Both the position numbers and the translations under genes were made by a program. Below the pieces are notes generated by a model. It was given only the letters and a program-made list of their open reading frames with translations, was not told where the DNA came from and searched no databases. Source: Aphrophora alni (lineage: Eukaryota; Arthropoda; Insecta; Hemiptera; Aphrophoridae). From it: a stretch of DNA of 64,000 nucleotides. Location: positions 18,216,590 through 18,280,589 of the forward strand of contig OY740768.1 in assembly GCA_963513935.1 (NCBI GenBank), given 5' to 3'. How positions within the stretch are numbered: the first letter of the stretch is position 1; each line of letters begins with the position of its first letter. Positions 25,901 to 36,603 of the stretch are shown here, piece by piece.

Positions 25901-27657
25901 TGAAAACTATCTACTAAATTAATTCATAATCATTAAACAGAAGCAGTGATTTATTATTGCACTAGTTTATACTACCTAGTTTACTATGAAATAGAATATT
26001 GTAGGGAATAGATTTTTATACAGAAACACTATGTGTTCCAGACACTCTTTTTTAACTTTCTTTTTATTATTGTTATTATTATATTTTAAGATTTCAAAAT
26101 TTTGTTTGTGTATTTGATATTTTAAAAAGGTTACAATAATATTACTAGTTGTTATCCTTACTCCTCATGAGACTGATCACCATGAGTCTAAAGATCTCAG
26201 AGTAGAATTGTTATATAATATGTGGGAGGAATCTGAGGATGTTAAAATAACTCCAAATAAAGAATAAAGACCTTGTAAATTCAAGGTCTATTTCATATTA
26301 ATTGAGTTTAGATTTGAAATTTATGCTGTGGATTTGCTCTTACTGTTGATGTTTGTGATTTACTAAATAACAATTATTACTTATAAATTTACAAATATCT
26401 GAAGTTAATAAATACTTATTAAGTGTAAACACAGTCAGTACTTAGTGAAATTTCATATTAAGGTAAATAATAACTCACATGTAAAATTTCACCTAGTTTT
26501 CTGAAGATGCTTAATTGCAAAACAGCTGTCAATATATGTTTATTTGTGAAATTTTACAAGTGAGTTATTAGTTACAGAATTAAAAACTATTCACTTGTAT
26601 TTAATTTTAAGTAAAAAAAATATCTGTTTAATAATAAGACTTGTTTAACAATTTAATCAATGTGTTGAATTTCTTACATCCATAAAGCTTCCGATAGTAC
26701 ATTCGGACATATATATATATATATATAATATTTGTAAATATCTTTTTCTAAAAATGTAAACAGCACAAAACTTTACAGAAAATAATATTTCTCGCAAACC
26801 TAATAAGAGTACAGTAACTTACTTCTAATCAAGTAAAATTAAGTTTGTAATTAAAAAGTCTTCTAATACTCTCTACTGATTGAGAAAGTGATTTTTTGAA
26901 ATATTTCAGAACTTTAGTGTTTTATTGTGTTTTTCTATTTGGAAACTATTAGGGTAGCCAAGGGCCATTTTCCAAGGTAAGCCTGTGTCTCCTATCCATA
27001 CAAAATCTAAACTGAGTTTATATGCCCGATTAAACTCTAACCTATTTAAAGATGGCATAATGCAAAACAATAGAGATGTAATAAGAGGGACATAGAAAAG
27101 AAGTAAATATATATTTAAATCGTTTGAAATTGTGGACCTACTTTTATGTGTCAATACAATCATTATCATTTAGGTCTAAAGTTCACGTTTGTATTTATTT
27201 ATGAACTGGTAGTAGATAATTAAAGAAAGGTTTTTATACTGTAAATGTAAATATGTTATCATCATTCAGTTGAAGACAGACCTCTTAAACATTCCCTATA
27301 TTTTACATTTTAGATTAGATATTACCAGATTTTAAATGATAAATGGTCCAATAATTTTTTCATTTTATTAATTTTTTTAAATCAACAAATAAAAAGTTTT
27401 AAATAGGAACAGAGTGTTTAAAATTACTTTGTTTTAATGACAAAGGTTTGAATGATCAAGTATATTTAGTTTGTTAGTTTTTAAGGCCTTTGAACTAATA
27501 ATAATAGATTCTGTTTATATGACATATAAATTGAATAAAGGTAGAAAACACTAAGTAACATATAGTTGTTACTAATGTTATATTGAGGACAACCATATTT
27601 TAACAAAAATAACCTATGAATATTGTATTTCTGGAGTAACAAAGTTTAACTCACCAT
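19692..27657 (-). CDS. UGT: UDP-glycosyltransferase A, six exons, complete (521 aa)
   Basis: UGTs transfer a sugar from a UDP-sugar to small lipophilic compounds and sit in the ER membrane facing the lumen. The exons are 27657-27655 (ATG only), 24486-24258, 22260-21668, 21281-21059, 20793-20577 and 19992-19692. All have GT/AG borders and joining phases, and total 1566 nt. The protein starts with a signal peptide, MKLLMIALLALTTMECNAS. The acceptor-binding N-domain follows. The donor-site signature spans exons 4-5: KWCPQTDVLAHPN, then FITQGGVHSITESVYREVPV and the DQ pair. A C-terminal membrane helix (LLIDVIAVLIAAILLVISIV) ends in a lysine tail, KKKN, that fits KKXX ER retrieval. The length is typical of the family. 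The gene is tandem to UGT B in the same orientation. Confidence 0.93.
20577..20793 (-). CDS. UGT: UGT A exon 5
   Basis: 217 nt. It carries the core of the UGT signature (AHPNLKAFITQGG through PLFLDQFKNSKHAETAG). The donor is GTAAGT, phase 2. Confidence 0.95.
21059..21281 (-). CDS. UGT: UGT A exon 4
   Basis: 223 nt. It encodes GVIYFSLGTN and KWCPQTDVL, the start of the UDP-sugar-binding domain. The acceptor is TTTACAG and the donor GTATGA, ending in phase 1. Confidence 0.94.
21668..22260 (-). CDS. UGT: UGT A exon 3
   Basis: 593 nt. It enters in phase 1 and ends in phase 0 at a GTATGG donor. It encodes most of the acceptor-binding domain, from HVNFFEMRKFYWY to the KKLPL linker before the donor-sugar domain. 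Confidence 0.93.
22687..24010 (+). pseudogene. Tigger/Jerky-like DNA transposon remnant in UGT A intron 2
   Basis: The left end reads TACAGTAAACTTGGTG, with the TA and CAGT start typical of Tigger elements. 22935-23320 encodes KLNAIKRLDKEESIIKKV, then FNGWIDKWKKQYGI, which are the psq and CENP-B-type helix-turn-helix parts. 23590-23720 encodes a C-terminal piece (VTDLIELANQ, then DDIHEWLDGD). The catalytic middle is missing, and a hammerhead-like fold-back insert (about 23345-23570) sits at that place. No right terminal repeat was found. Confidence 0.75.
23443..23483 (-). ncRNA. Hammerhead-like motif (core partly altered)
   Basis: Minus strand: stem I GGAU/AUCC, core CUGAAGA, one extra U, stem II GACGGU-UUA-ACCGUC, AAAA in place of GAAA, stem III CC/GG, then UU before stem I. 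The layout is that of a type-I hammerhead, but the G of GAAA is lost. An inverted pair of about 27 bp (near 23487-23513 and 23543-23570) lies next to it. Confidence 0.45.
24258..24486 (-). CDS. UGT: UGT A exon 2
   Basis: 229 nt. The acceptor is TTTCAG and the donor GTATGA, ending in phase 1. It encodes the rest of the signal peptide and the first beta-alpha units of the N-domain (ILPVPLISHHLYFRPILREL, then NRGHDVTVITMTP). Confidence 0.92.
24495..27650. other. UGT A intron 1
   Basis: About 3.2 kb, AT-rich. Parts (24700-25260) are similar to 62090-62690 in UGT B intron 1, so the duplication included this intron. An (AT)n run is at about 26710. An 87-codon minus-strand frame at 26906-27169 is membrane-like and not recognised; it may be chance or a remnant. 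Confidence 0.55.
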
Positions 27658-27720
27658 TGTGAATACAGTTCTTTGCACAACGATAGTCAAGTGTAGACTA
27701 TTTCTTAACTTGTTTAACAA
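27655..27720 (-). CDS. UGT: UGT A exon 1: 5' UTR and start codon only
   Basis: The minus strand reads TTCACAATG directly followed by a strong donor, GTGAGT (27654-27649), so the exon would supply only the ATG (27657-27655). Joined to exon 2 it gives a good signal peptide. The upstream edge of the exon is approximate. The alternative is an unspliced start at the ATG at 24495, which would add three residues (M-F-Q); the paralogue lacks that ATG but keeps the acceptor site, which favours splicing. Confidence 0.65.
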
Positions 27721-28223
27721 GAACAGAGTGTACTGGTTTTAATACTCAGGGTCAAACCAAGTGATTAAATAAAACTAGAATAAAGATAAATTACTTTATA
27801 GTAGTATAACAACTAATACTGCTTATGGTATCATATAATTTGTTAATAATTACTGAAAGATGTATCACAACTTGTTTATTTCTTTATTATATAAACTATA
27901 TATTTGTTAATAACAGAAATCCAGGAGGAAAGAGCACAGCATTTGTACATATATTCAGAAGGTCAAATTAAATTTGAAAGTTCCAATAATGTGTGCTCTA
28001 AAATACTTTATTTTTAGTTTATAGTTCTGATTAAAATTGGATTAACTATCTCAAGAATAGATTGAATTATAGTATATAAATTTGACGCTGATGCTCATAT
28101 TATTTATTTACAATAATATCAAAAAGTTCTTATTTTACAAGTAGATTTCAATAAAGCAGTCATTTAATTTTGTATATATTTTTTTATTAATATTTTGAAA
28201 ATAGTTAATATTACAAAAGTTAA

Positions 28224-29119
28224 CCCTTTGCGCTCGAATAGGGTCTTTAAAAAAGTTCCTCTGGAGTCGTATGGCTACTGGGAGTGGCCACGCCATTTTC
28301 TATATCAGCTTGGAATTGTTTTCGCAGTCTTGGTCCGCCCAGCTCGTATGGCCACTCAGAATGGCCAACACAAAATCTTGCGAAAACTCGCATGGCCACC
28401 GTGAGTGGACATAGCATTACGTATCTATGAATAGCTTTTTTGTATTCTCAAAATTATATTATTTTCTGTGGAAAGTGCTGGAATCTGTAGGGAAACTCTT
28501 GAACTATATGAACAACGCATGATTTCTTTCCCTCCTTTTATAACAACTGTGTTGAATTCCATAATATAACCTCTATATTTTCTCTCAGTGCTGTGCTAGT
28601 CGTTGTTATTGGCGTGATAAATTGTTGATAATTTTAATATTTTAAAGTTACGAAAATGGATAATTTAAATTCAGATGAAATAAATATAATAATTTGAGTT
28701 ATAAAAAATAAATAAGTTATAATGTAAGTATGAACAATTTTAAAACATTTTCTATATTGTAGTTTGTCATCTGTTATTTATATAATAAATATAAAAATAT
28801 AACGTCTTTATGAGGTTGAAATACTATGTAATACCATGTTTTCTATTTCAAATAAGTTGTATTTGTCAATAAACAGAGCTTATTTATAAAATATTCATGT
28901 TTGCTCTTTTAAATAGTTACCTAGATGTCAAGTGAATTCAACAAAACAATTCCGAGCTGGTGATGCCGTCCGGTCAAAATGGCAGCCGTGTAACAGCCGA
29001 CGAACGAGAGGCCACTCACGGTGGCCATGCGACCTGAGAGGACTAAGCTCACGGGAAATAATACAAGGTGTCTACGAGTCGGGTGTGGCCACTGGTAATG
29101 GCCTTTCGAGCGCAAAGGG
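28224..29119. mobile_element. piggyBac-type MITE with TTAA target duplications
   Basis: Perfect 15 bp terminal repeats (CCCTTTGCGCTCGAA) are flanked on both sides by TTAA (28220-28223 and 29120-29123). The 896 bp element has no transposase, only a short start (ATG at 28656 giving MDNLNSDEINIII then stop) that resembles the 'SDEEI' start of piggyBac transposases. Five interrupted palindromes of the form ATGGCCAC-N4-AGTGGCC lie near the ends (about 28268, 28347, 28391, 29011 and 29083). Confidence 0.88.
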
Positions 29120-29123
29120 TTAA

Positions 29124-29576
29124 GAAGAAATCTAATTTGTTGCTCTTTTAACTAAAAATAAGAATTTTTATCAAAGAACAAAGAATAACAGAGACAATTG
29201 ATAAAATATTATTCTTCCAACATGATGGGTTCTACTGAATTATTAATCATACATTGTTTGTGATTTTGTAGAAACAACCTAGTAAGTAGGATAAGAATTG
29301 ATGATGTCGATTTGGCTCCTAAATCACCCGAGCTCACTATCCACTTGGGTGTATTGTCACAAACCAAAGTATTTAGAAGAATTGAAATGGGTTGTTAAAT
29401 ATGCATTTGCTAAATTTGATAACCTTTTTTATTGATTAAAAAAGTGATAAGCAGCATTACCGAAAGATTTTAACAATGTTCAAATAATTTGAACAGTTAA
29501 AAAAGTAAAGAATTATATTTTAGTGTAGTATATTTTATTACTTTACTTGTTGGTATAGGATTTTTCCTCATTGTTG
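29124..29576. other. AT-rich spacer
   Basis: Nothing recognised. Confidence 0.4.
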
Positions 29577-30240
29577 TTTAAAGGCAAAAAGGGTTATAGT
29601 AACCCGGTGGTACCATCGGAGGAGGATCCCTAATTATAGGAATGAAGGTCTGGCCGATTCCTTTTTCGACTCGAAAAGGGTCACTCATTGTTACACAAAA
29701 CAATAGCTGTGAATATCGGAGGTAAACATTTTGATGGCACCGCCAGATTGTTTAAGGGCCATTTTTGATCTCCGCTCTCCAACTATAAAATCTAGCAACT
29801 ATTTAGTTTTTGATGATCACTTCATTCACTTCCAATTCAATCCGGCAAGGTAGACAGACTGTTGCTTATTGCAAAAAATAAAAAAAGATTCTCAACTTAT
29901 TTCCTACTTGATAACTATTAGAGAAAGGTTAGGTTAGGTTGAAAATGAATTTCACGAAATTGTAGTACTGAAATGAACCAGATAGAGTCGACTGATATGT
30001 ACTTCTACTGTCCATCAACTGAAATATTGAAAATGTCCCTCCCTAAACTGGGTGGTGCCACCACGCCTGGGTAATTCCCAAGACATCTAACAATAGACGT
30101 GATGTGTAGGAGCAGTAAAGATAGACAATAGAAGGGTTTCGGTGACACTTCGTCAGTTAGAAATAGCAGGTCAGGTACGATGGTACCATCAGGTTACTAT
30201 GACCCGGCAAAAACCTCTCAGACATCATCGCCTTAAATAA
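29577..30240. mobile_element. MITE-like inverted-repeat element
   Basis: The left end (TTTAAAGGC... GGGTTATAGTAACCC, GGTGGTACCATCG) and the right end (CGATGGTACCATCAGG, GGTTACTATGACCC, GCCTTAAA) are imperfect inverted copies. No coding content was seen. The exact borders and target duplication are uncertain. Confidence 0.55.
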
Positions 30241-30828
30241 AAAAGGAAGAAAAGAACAAAAATAATTCCCACCTCCTTCTAGTCCTTGAATACTCTAATA
30301 GTATCAGGTTTGGAAGAGAAAAAGATAAGGTCGAAAGTGTTGATAACAATGATGAGAGTGATCTAAACCAAGACTACAAAAAAAAAAAAGGTAATCCAAC
30401 TACAGTCACTCAGGATTACCATGCCTGTATTCACTTGAATTCATCTCCATTGTCCATTGTAACCCTGTGCCTTGGGCTGTTGTATTTAGACTATCTTCAG
30501 TTTAAGATTTAGTTTTAAAAAGAGAATCATGAGAAATCATCTGTGATTGATAAATAATACCTTTCTCAATTTTTTGTAGGTCTACATATACATCACTGTG
30601 AAGAAAATAACAAATACATCTTGAATTTGGCTGTGTAACATTCTTAAAGGGTAGTTTAAATGCTTTACTTTTTTTAAATGAATCACATATATCCTTCTTA
30701 GAATAGGATAGATTGAGTAACTGCAGCCCTTCTCTATTTATGTGACATAAGTGTAGATGCCATAAATAATTGTCTTAGCTAACAGACACTACACACGTAT
30801 TCATTTTAAAATTTAAATTGTACAACAT
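30241..30828. other. AT-rich sequence, no gene seen
   Basis: Nothing recognised, apart from a poly-A stretch near 30378. Confidence 0.4.
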
Positions 30829-30968
30829 AATATTGTTCATACATATTTGTTTTCGCCATTCCGATTACTGATTAATAATTAGATATATTAATGGGACTTA
30901 CCGTCACAATAGTCTATATTCGATTTTGTGATTTTTTTTGTGACAATATTTTTTTAGACAATAGTCTA

Positions 30969-32153
30969 GAGCTCGTGCGTTTCTTCGTGAAGCCTGAGGT
31001 TGGTTGGAGAAAGTTGTTTATAACCGGTTATTCATGGGTGGGGGTAAATTAACGTCAGCCTGCACTATCACCACGTCCGAGTATCATCTCGTTTCTAAAA
31101 ACATTATGCTTGCTCGTTTAGTGAATTTGTTGCAAAATATTGTAAATATATTTTTTTTAAGGATACACTGTTCTGTAAATACAATATTTTTAGTGATAGG
31201 TATGTTTAGGCCATAGTTTCGTTCTATGATTTATGTGTGAGTGAATGGACAGTGACTTGTGCGCCGGAAGTGACTGTTTTGATATGTTTTATATATTTCG
31301 TTAATACAATAATAGTTAGTATAATAATAGTAAACTGTTAATTTTATTCAATACAATCATGGACGAAAATGTTAATAGAAGAAAAACCGTAGGTGGTAAA
31401 ATTTTGCATAGTCAGGCAAGGGAAATTCTTAGCAATTTATACCATTTCATGAAAAGAGAAGCACAGGAAGGGCCAATTTTACTGAAACAAGTACAATAAC
31501 GAGTCGCAGAAGCAACAGGGGTTTCAAGGAGCAGCATCCAGAGAATCCTGAAGGAAAATAAAACTCCTAAGTTTCCACGACAACCAACGTTTTCAACTCC
31601 AAGGATGAAATGGAAGAAGGTGAATAAAAAAACATCAATTGATAATTTTGGAAAATCCGTCATTCGTAGAACAGTACATGAATTTCAAGTAAATGAAGGA
31701 CAAAGGCCAACGTTAAAATCATTGCTACCGGTTGTTAGGGAAAAAATGGGATTTAGAGGCAGCGTTTGGAGTCTAAGACAAGTTTTGAAACAGCTAAAAT
31801 TTAAGTGGAGAAAATCGCAAGATAACAGAAAGGTTTTAGTTGAAAAACACGAAATCCGTGAACAAAGGGTGCGCTTTATAAGGAGTATATCCTATCACCT
31901 ATCAGCCGTTTATAAACATATCATATTTCACTTAACGAAGTAAAAAGTTAGATATTTATTGAAAATATTCATTGCTGTTATGGAATCCTTTATTTACCTA
32001 CATTAATATGATCGTACAACTCGAGAGAAAAAATACCGAGAAATGTCTTTAGTCAGACTAGTAGCTGAACGGCAACTTCCCCTCCCACGCTCGGCTCCCC
32101 ACTTACCACTACAGCCCCTCAAACCCAGGCTTCACGAAGAAACGCACGACCTC
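30969..32153 (+). mobile_element. Internally deleted IS630-Tc1-mariner-type element
   Basis: Terminal repeats start GAG(C/G)TCGTGCG and continue TTTCTTCGTGAAGCCTG, with one mismatch, and are flanked by TA on both sides (30967-30968 and 32154-32155). It is 1185 bp long. It keeps only the N-terminal half of a transposase gene. Confidence 0.85.
31359..31943 (+). pseudogene. Partial DDE transposase, N-terminal half
   Basis: From ATG 31359 the frame reads 46 codons, meets TAA at 31497-31499, and then continues in the same frame to 31943. It resembles residues 1-180 of the transposase at 39282-40664: VAEATGVSRSSIQRI matches its SVRTVQRI helix-turn-helix, and VIRRTVHEF and REKMGFRGSV match VVRRTVFDF and REKIGFAGGV. 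The catalytic D,D,E domain is absent. It is therefore a deletion derivative that could only be moved by another copy. Confidence 0.8.
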
Positions 32154-32203
32154 TAATTTGTGATATTTTTAAAACAAAGACAACAGGAAAACCAAGCATA
32201 AAA

Positions 32204-32241
32204 CACTTGAAAATGGCTGAATAGCCGAAACGGCCGTAGTG
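32204..32241 (+). ncRNA. Hammerhead-like motif, divergent core
   Basis: Stem I CAC/GUG, core UUGAAAAU, stem II GGCU-GAAU-AGCC, GAAA, stem III CGG/CCG, UA. The stem order fits a type-I hammerhead, but the CUGANGA box is not kept. The same 38 bp block occurs twice in the 60.5 kb element. Confidence 0.35.
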
Positions 32242-32337
32242 ATATAACTACATATATAGACTATTGTGACGGTAAGTCCCATTAATATATCTAACAATAT
32301 TGTTATTACTTTTTACTCAAAAACCAATTTGTTAATT

Positions 32338-33100
32338 TTAATTATTTTTGTACAGTTTTTCAAAAAAAACTTTACATTCAGCTTTATTTATCTTTTGTAC
32401 AGAAATAAGATTATAAGGTGAACCATCTACAATTAAAGTATTAATTATTGTGTTACTATTAGAAAACTTGCTTTCATTATCAATACATCTTACTTTAAGT
32501 TTATCTTGCTTTTGTGGTAACATAGTTTCACCATTTGCTAACTTTAAAGTTATGGAAACTATTCCTTTAATATCAATCATATATTTTGACCAGGTTATTT
32601 GCTACCCCTGAATCCAAAATAAAATTTTTACAATCAGTATTTCTAGATTTAATTTCTGAATAAAAAGTAATAAATGATACATTAACAGCATCTTCTTCTT
32701 GTGTGACATTCACCCTATATTTATCATCTTCATTTTCATTTATCAATTTAGGACCATAATAACTAGAACTTTGTCTACATCCTATTCTATAACTAGACCT
32801 TCCTTGATAATTTTGCTCACTGTTGGTCCATTTAGAGCATTCAAATTGAAAGTGTTGAGTAGGCTACTCTCACATTTAAAACATTTAGGCTTAGACCTAT
32901 TAGAAACATAAAATGAACAGTCTTCTTCTTTTGTAAACGAAGTCTTAAGCCCATTATTTTTAATCTTTAGTTCAATATCAAGAAGTTTACTTTTTACAAA
33001 AACTACAGTAAGTATAGGAGTTGACGTTTCTAATACAGTAATTGTTGTGACTAACCTTATAATATTCATATAATTTAGTACCTGTAGACACCAGATGTCT
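32338..33100 (-). pseudogene. copia-type gag-pol remnant
   Basis: In minus-strand order it has a possible cysteine-rich piece (KPKCFKCESS, 32890-32870), then CKNFILDSGVANNLV (about 32650-32590), which matches the copia protease box 'ILDSGAT.H'. The gag-pre-integrase segment follows (LKLANGETM, then SPYNLISVQKINKAECKVFF, 32540-32350). Integrase and RT are missing. Stops and frame changes separate the parts. Confidence 0.75.
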
Positions 33101-33589
33101 TATAAAACTACCAAATTTGAAATAAAATTATCCTGTAAACTAGCACCATCTTCACACTACGTGATTAACAGTTGTCTTCTAATGTATATAGTTTAAATAG
33201 TGTGCTTTTTCTTTCAAACCCCTTTTTTTTAGGGCCTTTAACATGATATAGGCACTTCACAGTCTCTTACATATTCCAAATGTCAGTCTGTTTGTTCTTA
33301 TCACAGAGATTTTATTATATTTTACATCTCTCTATTTTTTTAGAGATGGAAAAAATCAAAAATGTGGTTACTATTTTTAAAAAAAGTTGATTCTATTCGA
33401 ATCATATGCATATCAAAATGACAGAATGACAACTAATACCACCGCCTTAACAACCAACTAATACACACACACTACAGAAATTGAAAACAGGATTTATCTC
33501 TCCTCCTCATTAACATTACTATTAATATTCTTTCCCCTATCCCCTATCCTCTACGCTCTTTTCTTTTCCCTTCACTCTTCTGTCCAGTC
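33101..33589. other. AT-rich spacer
   Basis: Nothing recognised. Confidence 0.4.
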
Positions 33590-34560
33590 GCTGTATGATC
33601 AAATCATATCAATAACCTTTGATAACCAAAAACAAAATCGAAGGAACATATTTAAAGAAGTTAGATTAAACATAAATGTACTATATTACTACAATCTGTC
33701 GTAGAAAATTTGAAATTGATAAGCAAAGGAAAGGAAAGGATAGCCATTGCTCATCAACTATTACTATTATTGGGTTAAAGAGTACCATAATAAATGGTGT
33801 CATATTAAGCAGAGCAAGGTGCCACTAGAGGTTGCCACAGTCACTTTTAAAATTGGGGTTGAAATAAAAAATGAAATGGTTTTATGAAGAACTAGAAGGC
33901 TACGAATTGAACATATTAGGCTTATTTGTCATTTGAAACAATTTAATATCTATAATAGTCCATAAGTAAAATGTTGAGGTATTTTGTTCAAATTTGTAAA
34001 AATTTAACAAAAACCCTGTTTGCTTATGATAATTCTATTAAATAAATAGTTGCAATTGAGTTTTAACATTTTTTACATCGAATGTACAAGTTAGACGGGT
34101 TTTGTTTTTTTAACGAAAGAAAGCAAGAGATTAAAGGTATTAATAATGCTTTACTTTGATTAGACCATGTTTAGTGTGGTCCGGTTGGTTCTCTTTAAAT
34201 CCAACACAAATGAAAGAGAGAGTAGATGTGAAAAGGGAGGATGTAGAATACTATGGAAAAAGGAAAATAAAATAACTGTAAATATGCTACCATAAATATG
34301 ATTCTTATTGTGACCTGAATTTAAAATTCTAAATGATGTGATAGAATAATATTGCTATAAAAGCGTACAAATTATATTGTATAAATATTAAAAAATTTTA
34401 ATTTAACGCTAATCATAATGTACAGAACACCTCTGAAATACACAGTGCAAATTTGAGAGTGGATTCTTTACCTAAACAAAAGAAAAAAAACTTTCTGTAA
34501 ATATATTTTGTTTTCTTTCTGTTGATCTGTTGTGTTTTTTTCTAAATAAATTTTTAATTT
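33590..34560. repeat. Dispersed repeat, second copy
   Basis: It is similar to 14430-14890 plus 16500-16900: shared TATGATCAAATCATAT near the start, a shared stretch before CAAATTTGTAAAAATT, and a shared GGTTCT...TCCAACACAAAT-like segment. The class is unknown and no ORF was seen. Confidence 0.5.
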
Positions 34561-34855
34561 CAGAAATTTAGGATATAAGGTGTATGTCAAAATGTGTAAC
34601 CAGTAGAACGAAAACCAAGACTATTTTGTATACCTTCAAACAGGTGGCCGTTTTACATTTTTATCCCGAATATTTCAAAAACCATTAACTTTTGAAACAA
34701 TTTCAAGAAAGAAATTAATTTGCTCTTTTCATGAAAAAACTAAATGATATCTTTATTTTTATAGTAAATTTTTATTAATGGATAACAAAGTTACTTATCA
34801 AATAGGAAAAAATATATATATTTGAACTATAATCCCAGAAATTTATTATTGAGAA

Positions 34856-34886
<31 letters not shown>

Positions 34887-35776
34887 TTAAAGTATAACAT
34901 CTATTCACAAAATATATATATAAGGAATAATTGGTATTCAAAAATATTTGGTGTTTCACTAAATTACCAATATTATTTTTGTATTTATAACACTATTATT
35001 TGACTTAATAAATTATAGGAGTGTGTATGTGTGTATATGTGTGAATATTATTTAATATAATTTAGTAATTACTTTTACCAAAATAATTACTTTTTTAAGT
35101 TTATTAAAGTGGTTAAAGAATGGTAATTATTTGATAATAATAATTTGAATACTACTTTTGTTACATTCATTTAATGTTTATCACTAATATGTAGTTAAAA
35201 AAATTCTATATGGAAGTATTTTTTTTATTTGATAATTTTACAATTATTATTGTTATTATTATTTTTTAATTTGCAATGAGAATTATTTTTAGGAACAAGT
35301 ATAATAAGTATGAAGTATTTATTTAGTTAAATTATATATTATTATGTTAATTTAGTTTAATTTTCCATTGAAGTGGAATTCTGAGATTTTTGAATGTGTT
35401 TTGTGAACAATTATTTTATATAAGTGTTGGACTTGTTGGCCATAGCACCCCCCCTCACTTTTGAGCTAATAGTAAAATAACTTTGTAACATTATTTTCAT
35501 GCCAAACAAGTTTTGGACCAACAAACAATATGAAAATGAACAAAATAAAAATATGGTTTTTGGTATATTACAAAAAGGTTAAATAAAAAATCCAAACAAC
35601 AAATCTAGACACAATTATTAATTAATTTTAGAAGTTAAAAAACACAAACAGATCGACAGATGGAAAACAAATAATTTTTGGATCTATATTAATACAAAAT
35701 TTGTACCTTATAATCGACTTCCAAATTTTTTCTGTGTATTTCACAGACACTGTAAACATATATTGGTTTATAAATA
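34561..35776. other. AT-rich spacer downstream of UGT B
   Basis: A poly-T run is near 34866-34888. No gene was seen. Confidence 0.45.
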
Positions 35777-36077
35777 CTAATTTTTCTTCTTTGAAGATTT
35801 AACAGTATTCTTTTCAACTTTTGTTCTACGTAAATATCTGTAAATAGTTCTAAAAATTAAATACGCTATCAAAAACAATAGTAATATTGCAGCTATTAAG
35901 ACAGCAATGACATCTATGAGGAGATATTGATACCACGAAAGATTGGCTGCTCCAGTTCGCAGATGTGGCGCACCTTTGTAGCGAATTATATACTCGATCC
36001 AGTAAATTGCATTGTCAAGTGGATCTATAGGATTGTCTCTGAGTATGGCAGATTGTCTCTTTGATGCTTCTTTGTAC
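35777..36077 (-). CDS. UGT: UGT B exon 6 (terminal)
   Basis: 301 nt with stop TAG at 35777-35779. It has the same membrane helix and KKKN tail as UGT A, with a few substitutions. Confidence 0.94.
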
Positions 36078-36213
36078 CTGGATTTATGAAAAAGAATTAT
36101 TAGTAAGATCTTGAGAGATAAAATTAAAATTGGATTCTATTTAATCTAAAACAATAATAATATCATTAGGAAATGATTAAACATACACAATTCTCACAAA
36201 TATATACACTTTA

Positions 36214-36255
36214 TTTCAGACACGTTTCGACAACAATGTCGTCATCATCAGTGAC
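36214..36255 (-). ncRNA. Hammerhead-like motif (CUGAUGA/GAAA both kept)
   Basis: Minus strand: short stem I (UCA/UGA), CUGAUGA at 36251-36245, one extra U, stem II GACGAC-AUU-GUUGUC, GAAA, A-U and C-G stem III, UC. Flanking bases (ACACAATTCTCA, GACACGTTTCG) match the arm of the hairpin at 63.5 kb. Confidence 0.5.
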
Positions 36256-36276
36256 AGTTACAAAGCAAAATTATAA

Positions 36277-36603
36277 CTAAATCAGAGAGAGGTTACAGCT
36301 AACATTTATAGTATCCAGTAGGGTGTGTCTATATTTCATATTCTGTTCTGATGTGTTAATTGGATAGTCTATAAGTAAGGCATCATCCAGATTTTTCCCC
36401 CTTAGAGGTAAATCATGTGTGCCAGAAAAAATAAAGCAGGAAAAAATTGAGGATAGTGTTGTGTTGTTTTTTTTTTTAATAAATTTCGTGAAGACTGGTG
36501 AACTTGGATGTCTACTGAAACACCCTCCATGAACAATTTTGCAGATTCCATTGTAGTCTGATACCCTGAGACCGTGTATGTGTTTTGGAATAATCATGCA
36601 CAT
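36277..36603 (-). pseudogene. Possible hAT/ZMYM-like transposon fragment
   Basis: A 108-codon frame holds FIFSGTHDLPLRGKNLDDAL, which resembles the 'FCG...LPLRGH.D' block of hAT-related transposases with TTF-type zinc fingers. Nothing else of the gene is present. It lies in UGT B intron 5. Confidence 0.45.

Larger units (their letters stand above)
30838..32295. mobile_element. Fold-back element with hammerhead-like end, carrying a nested DDE transposon
   Basis: It is flanked by AATATTGTT at 30829-30837 and 32296-32304, a 9 bp target duplication. The arms (about 30879-30919 and 32252-32295) are inverted copies with GACTTACCGTCACAATAGTC. The right part contains the hammerhead-like block at 32204-32241. 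The left tail (TTTTCGCCATTCCGATTACT) is the inverse of the right tail of the element at 60488-61141, so both belong to one family. The middle is interrupted by the DDE element at 30969-32153. Confidence 0.75.

Noticed and set aside
26906..27169. 87-codon minus-strand ORF with hydrophobic segments, possibly a receptor fragment
   Set aside because: It lies within UGT A intron 1, has no motif I can name and no splice partners were found.
28921..29123. Overlapping ORFs on both strands (28921-29115 and 28932-29123)
   Set aside because: They fall in the terminal repeat and palindromes of the piggyBac MITE. The composition reflects the repeats, not a gene.
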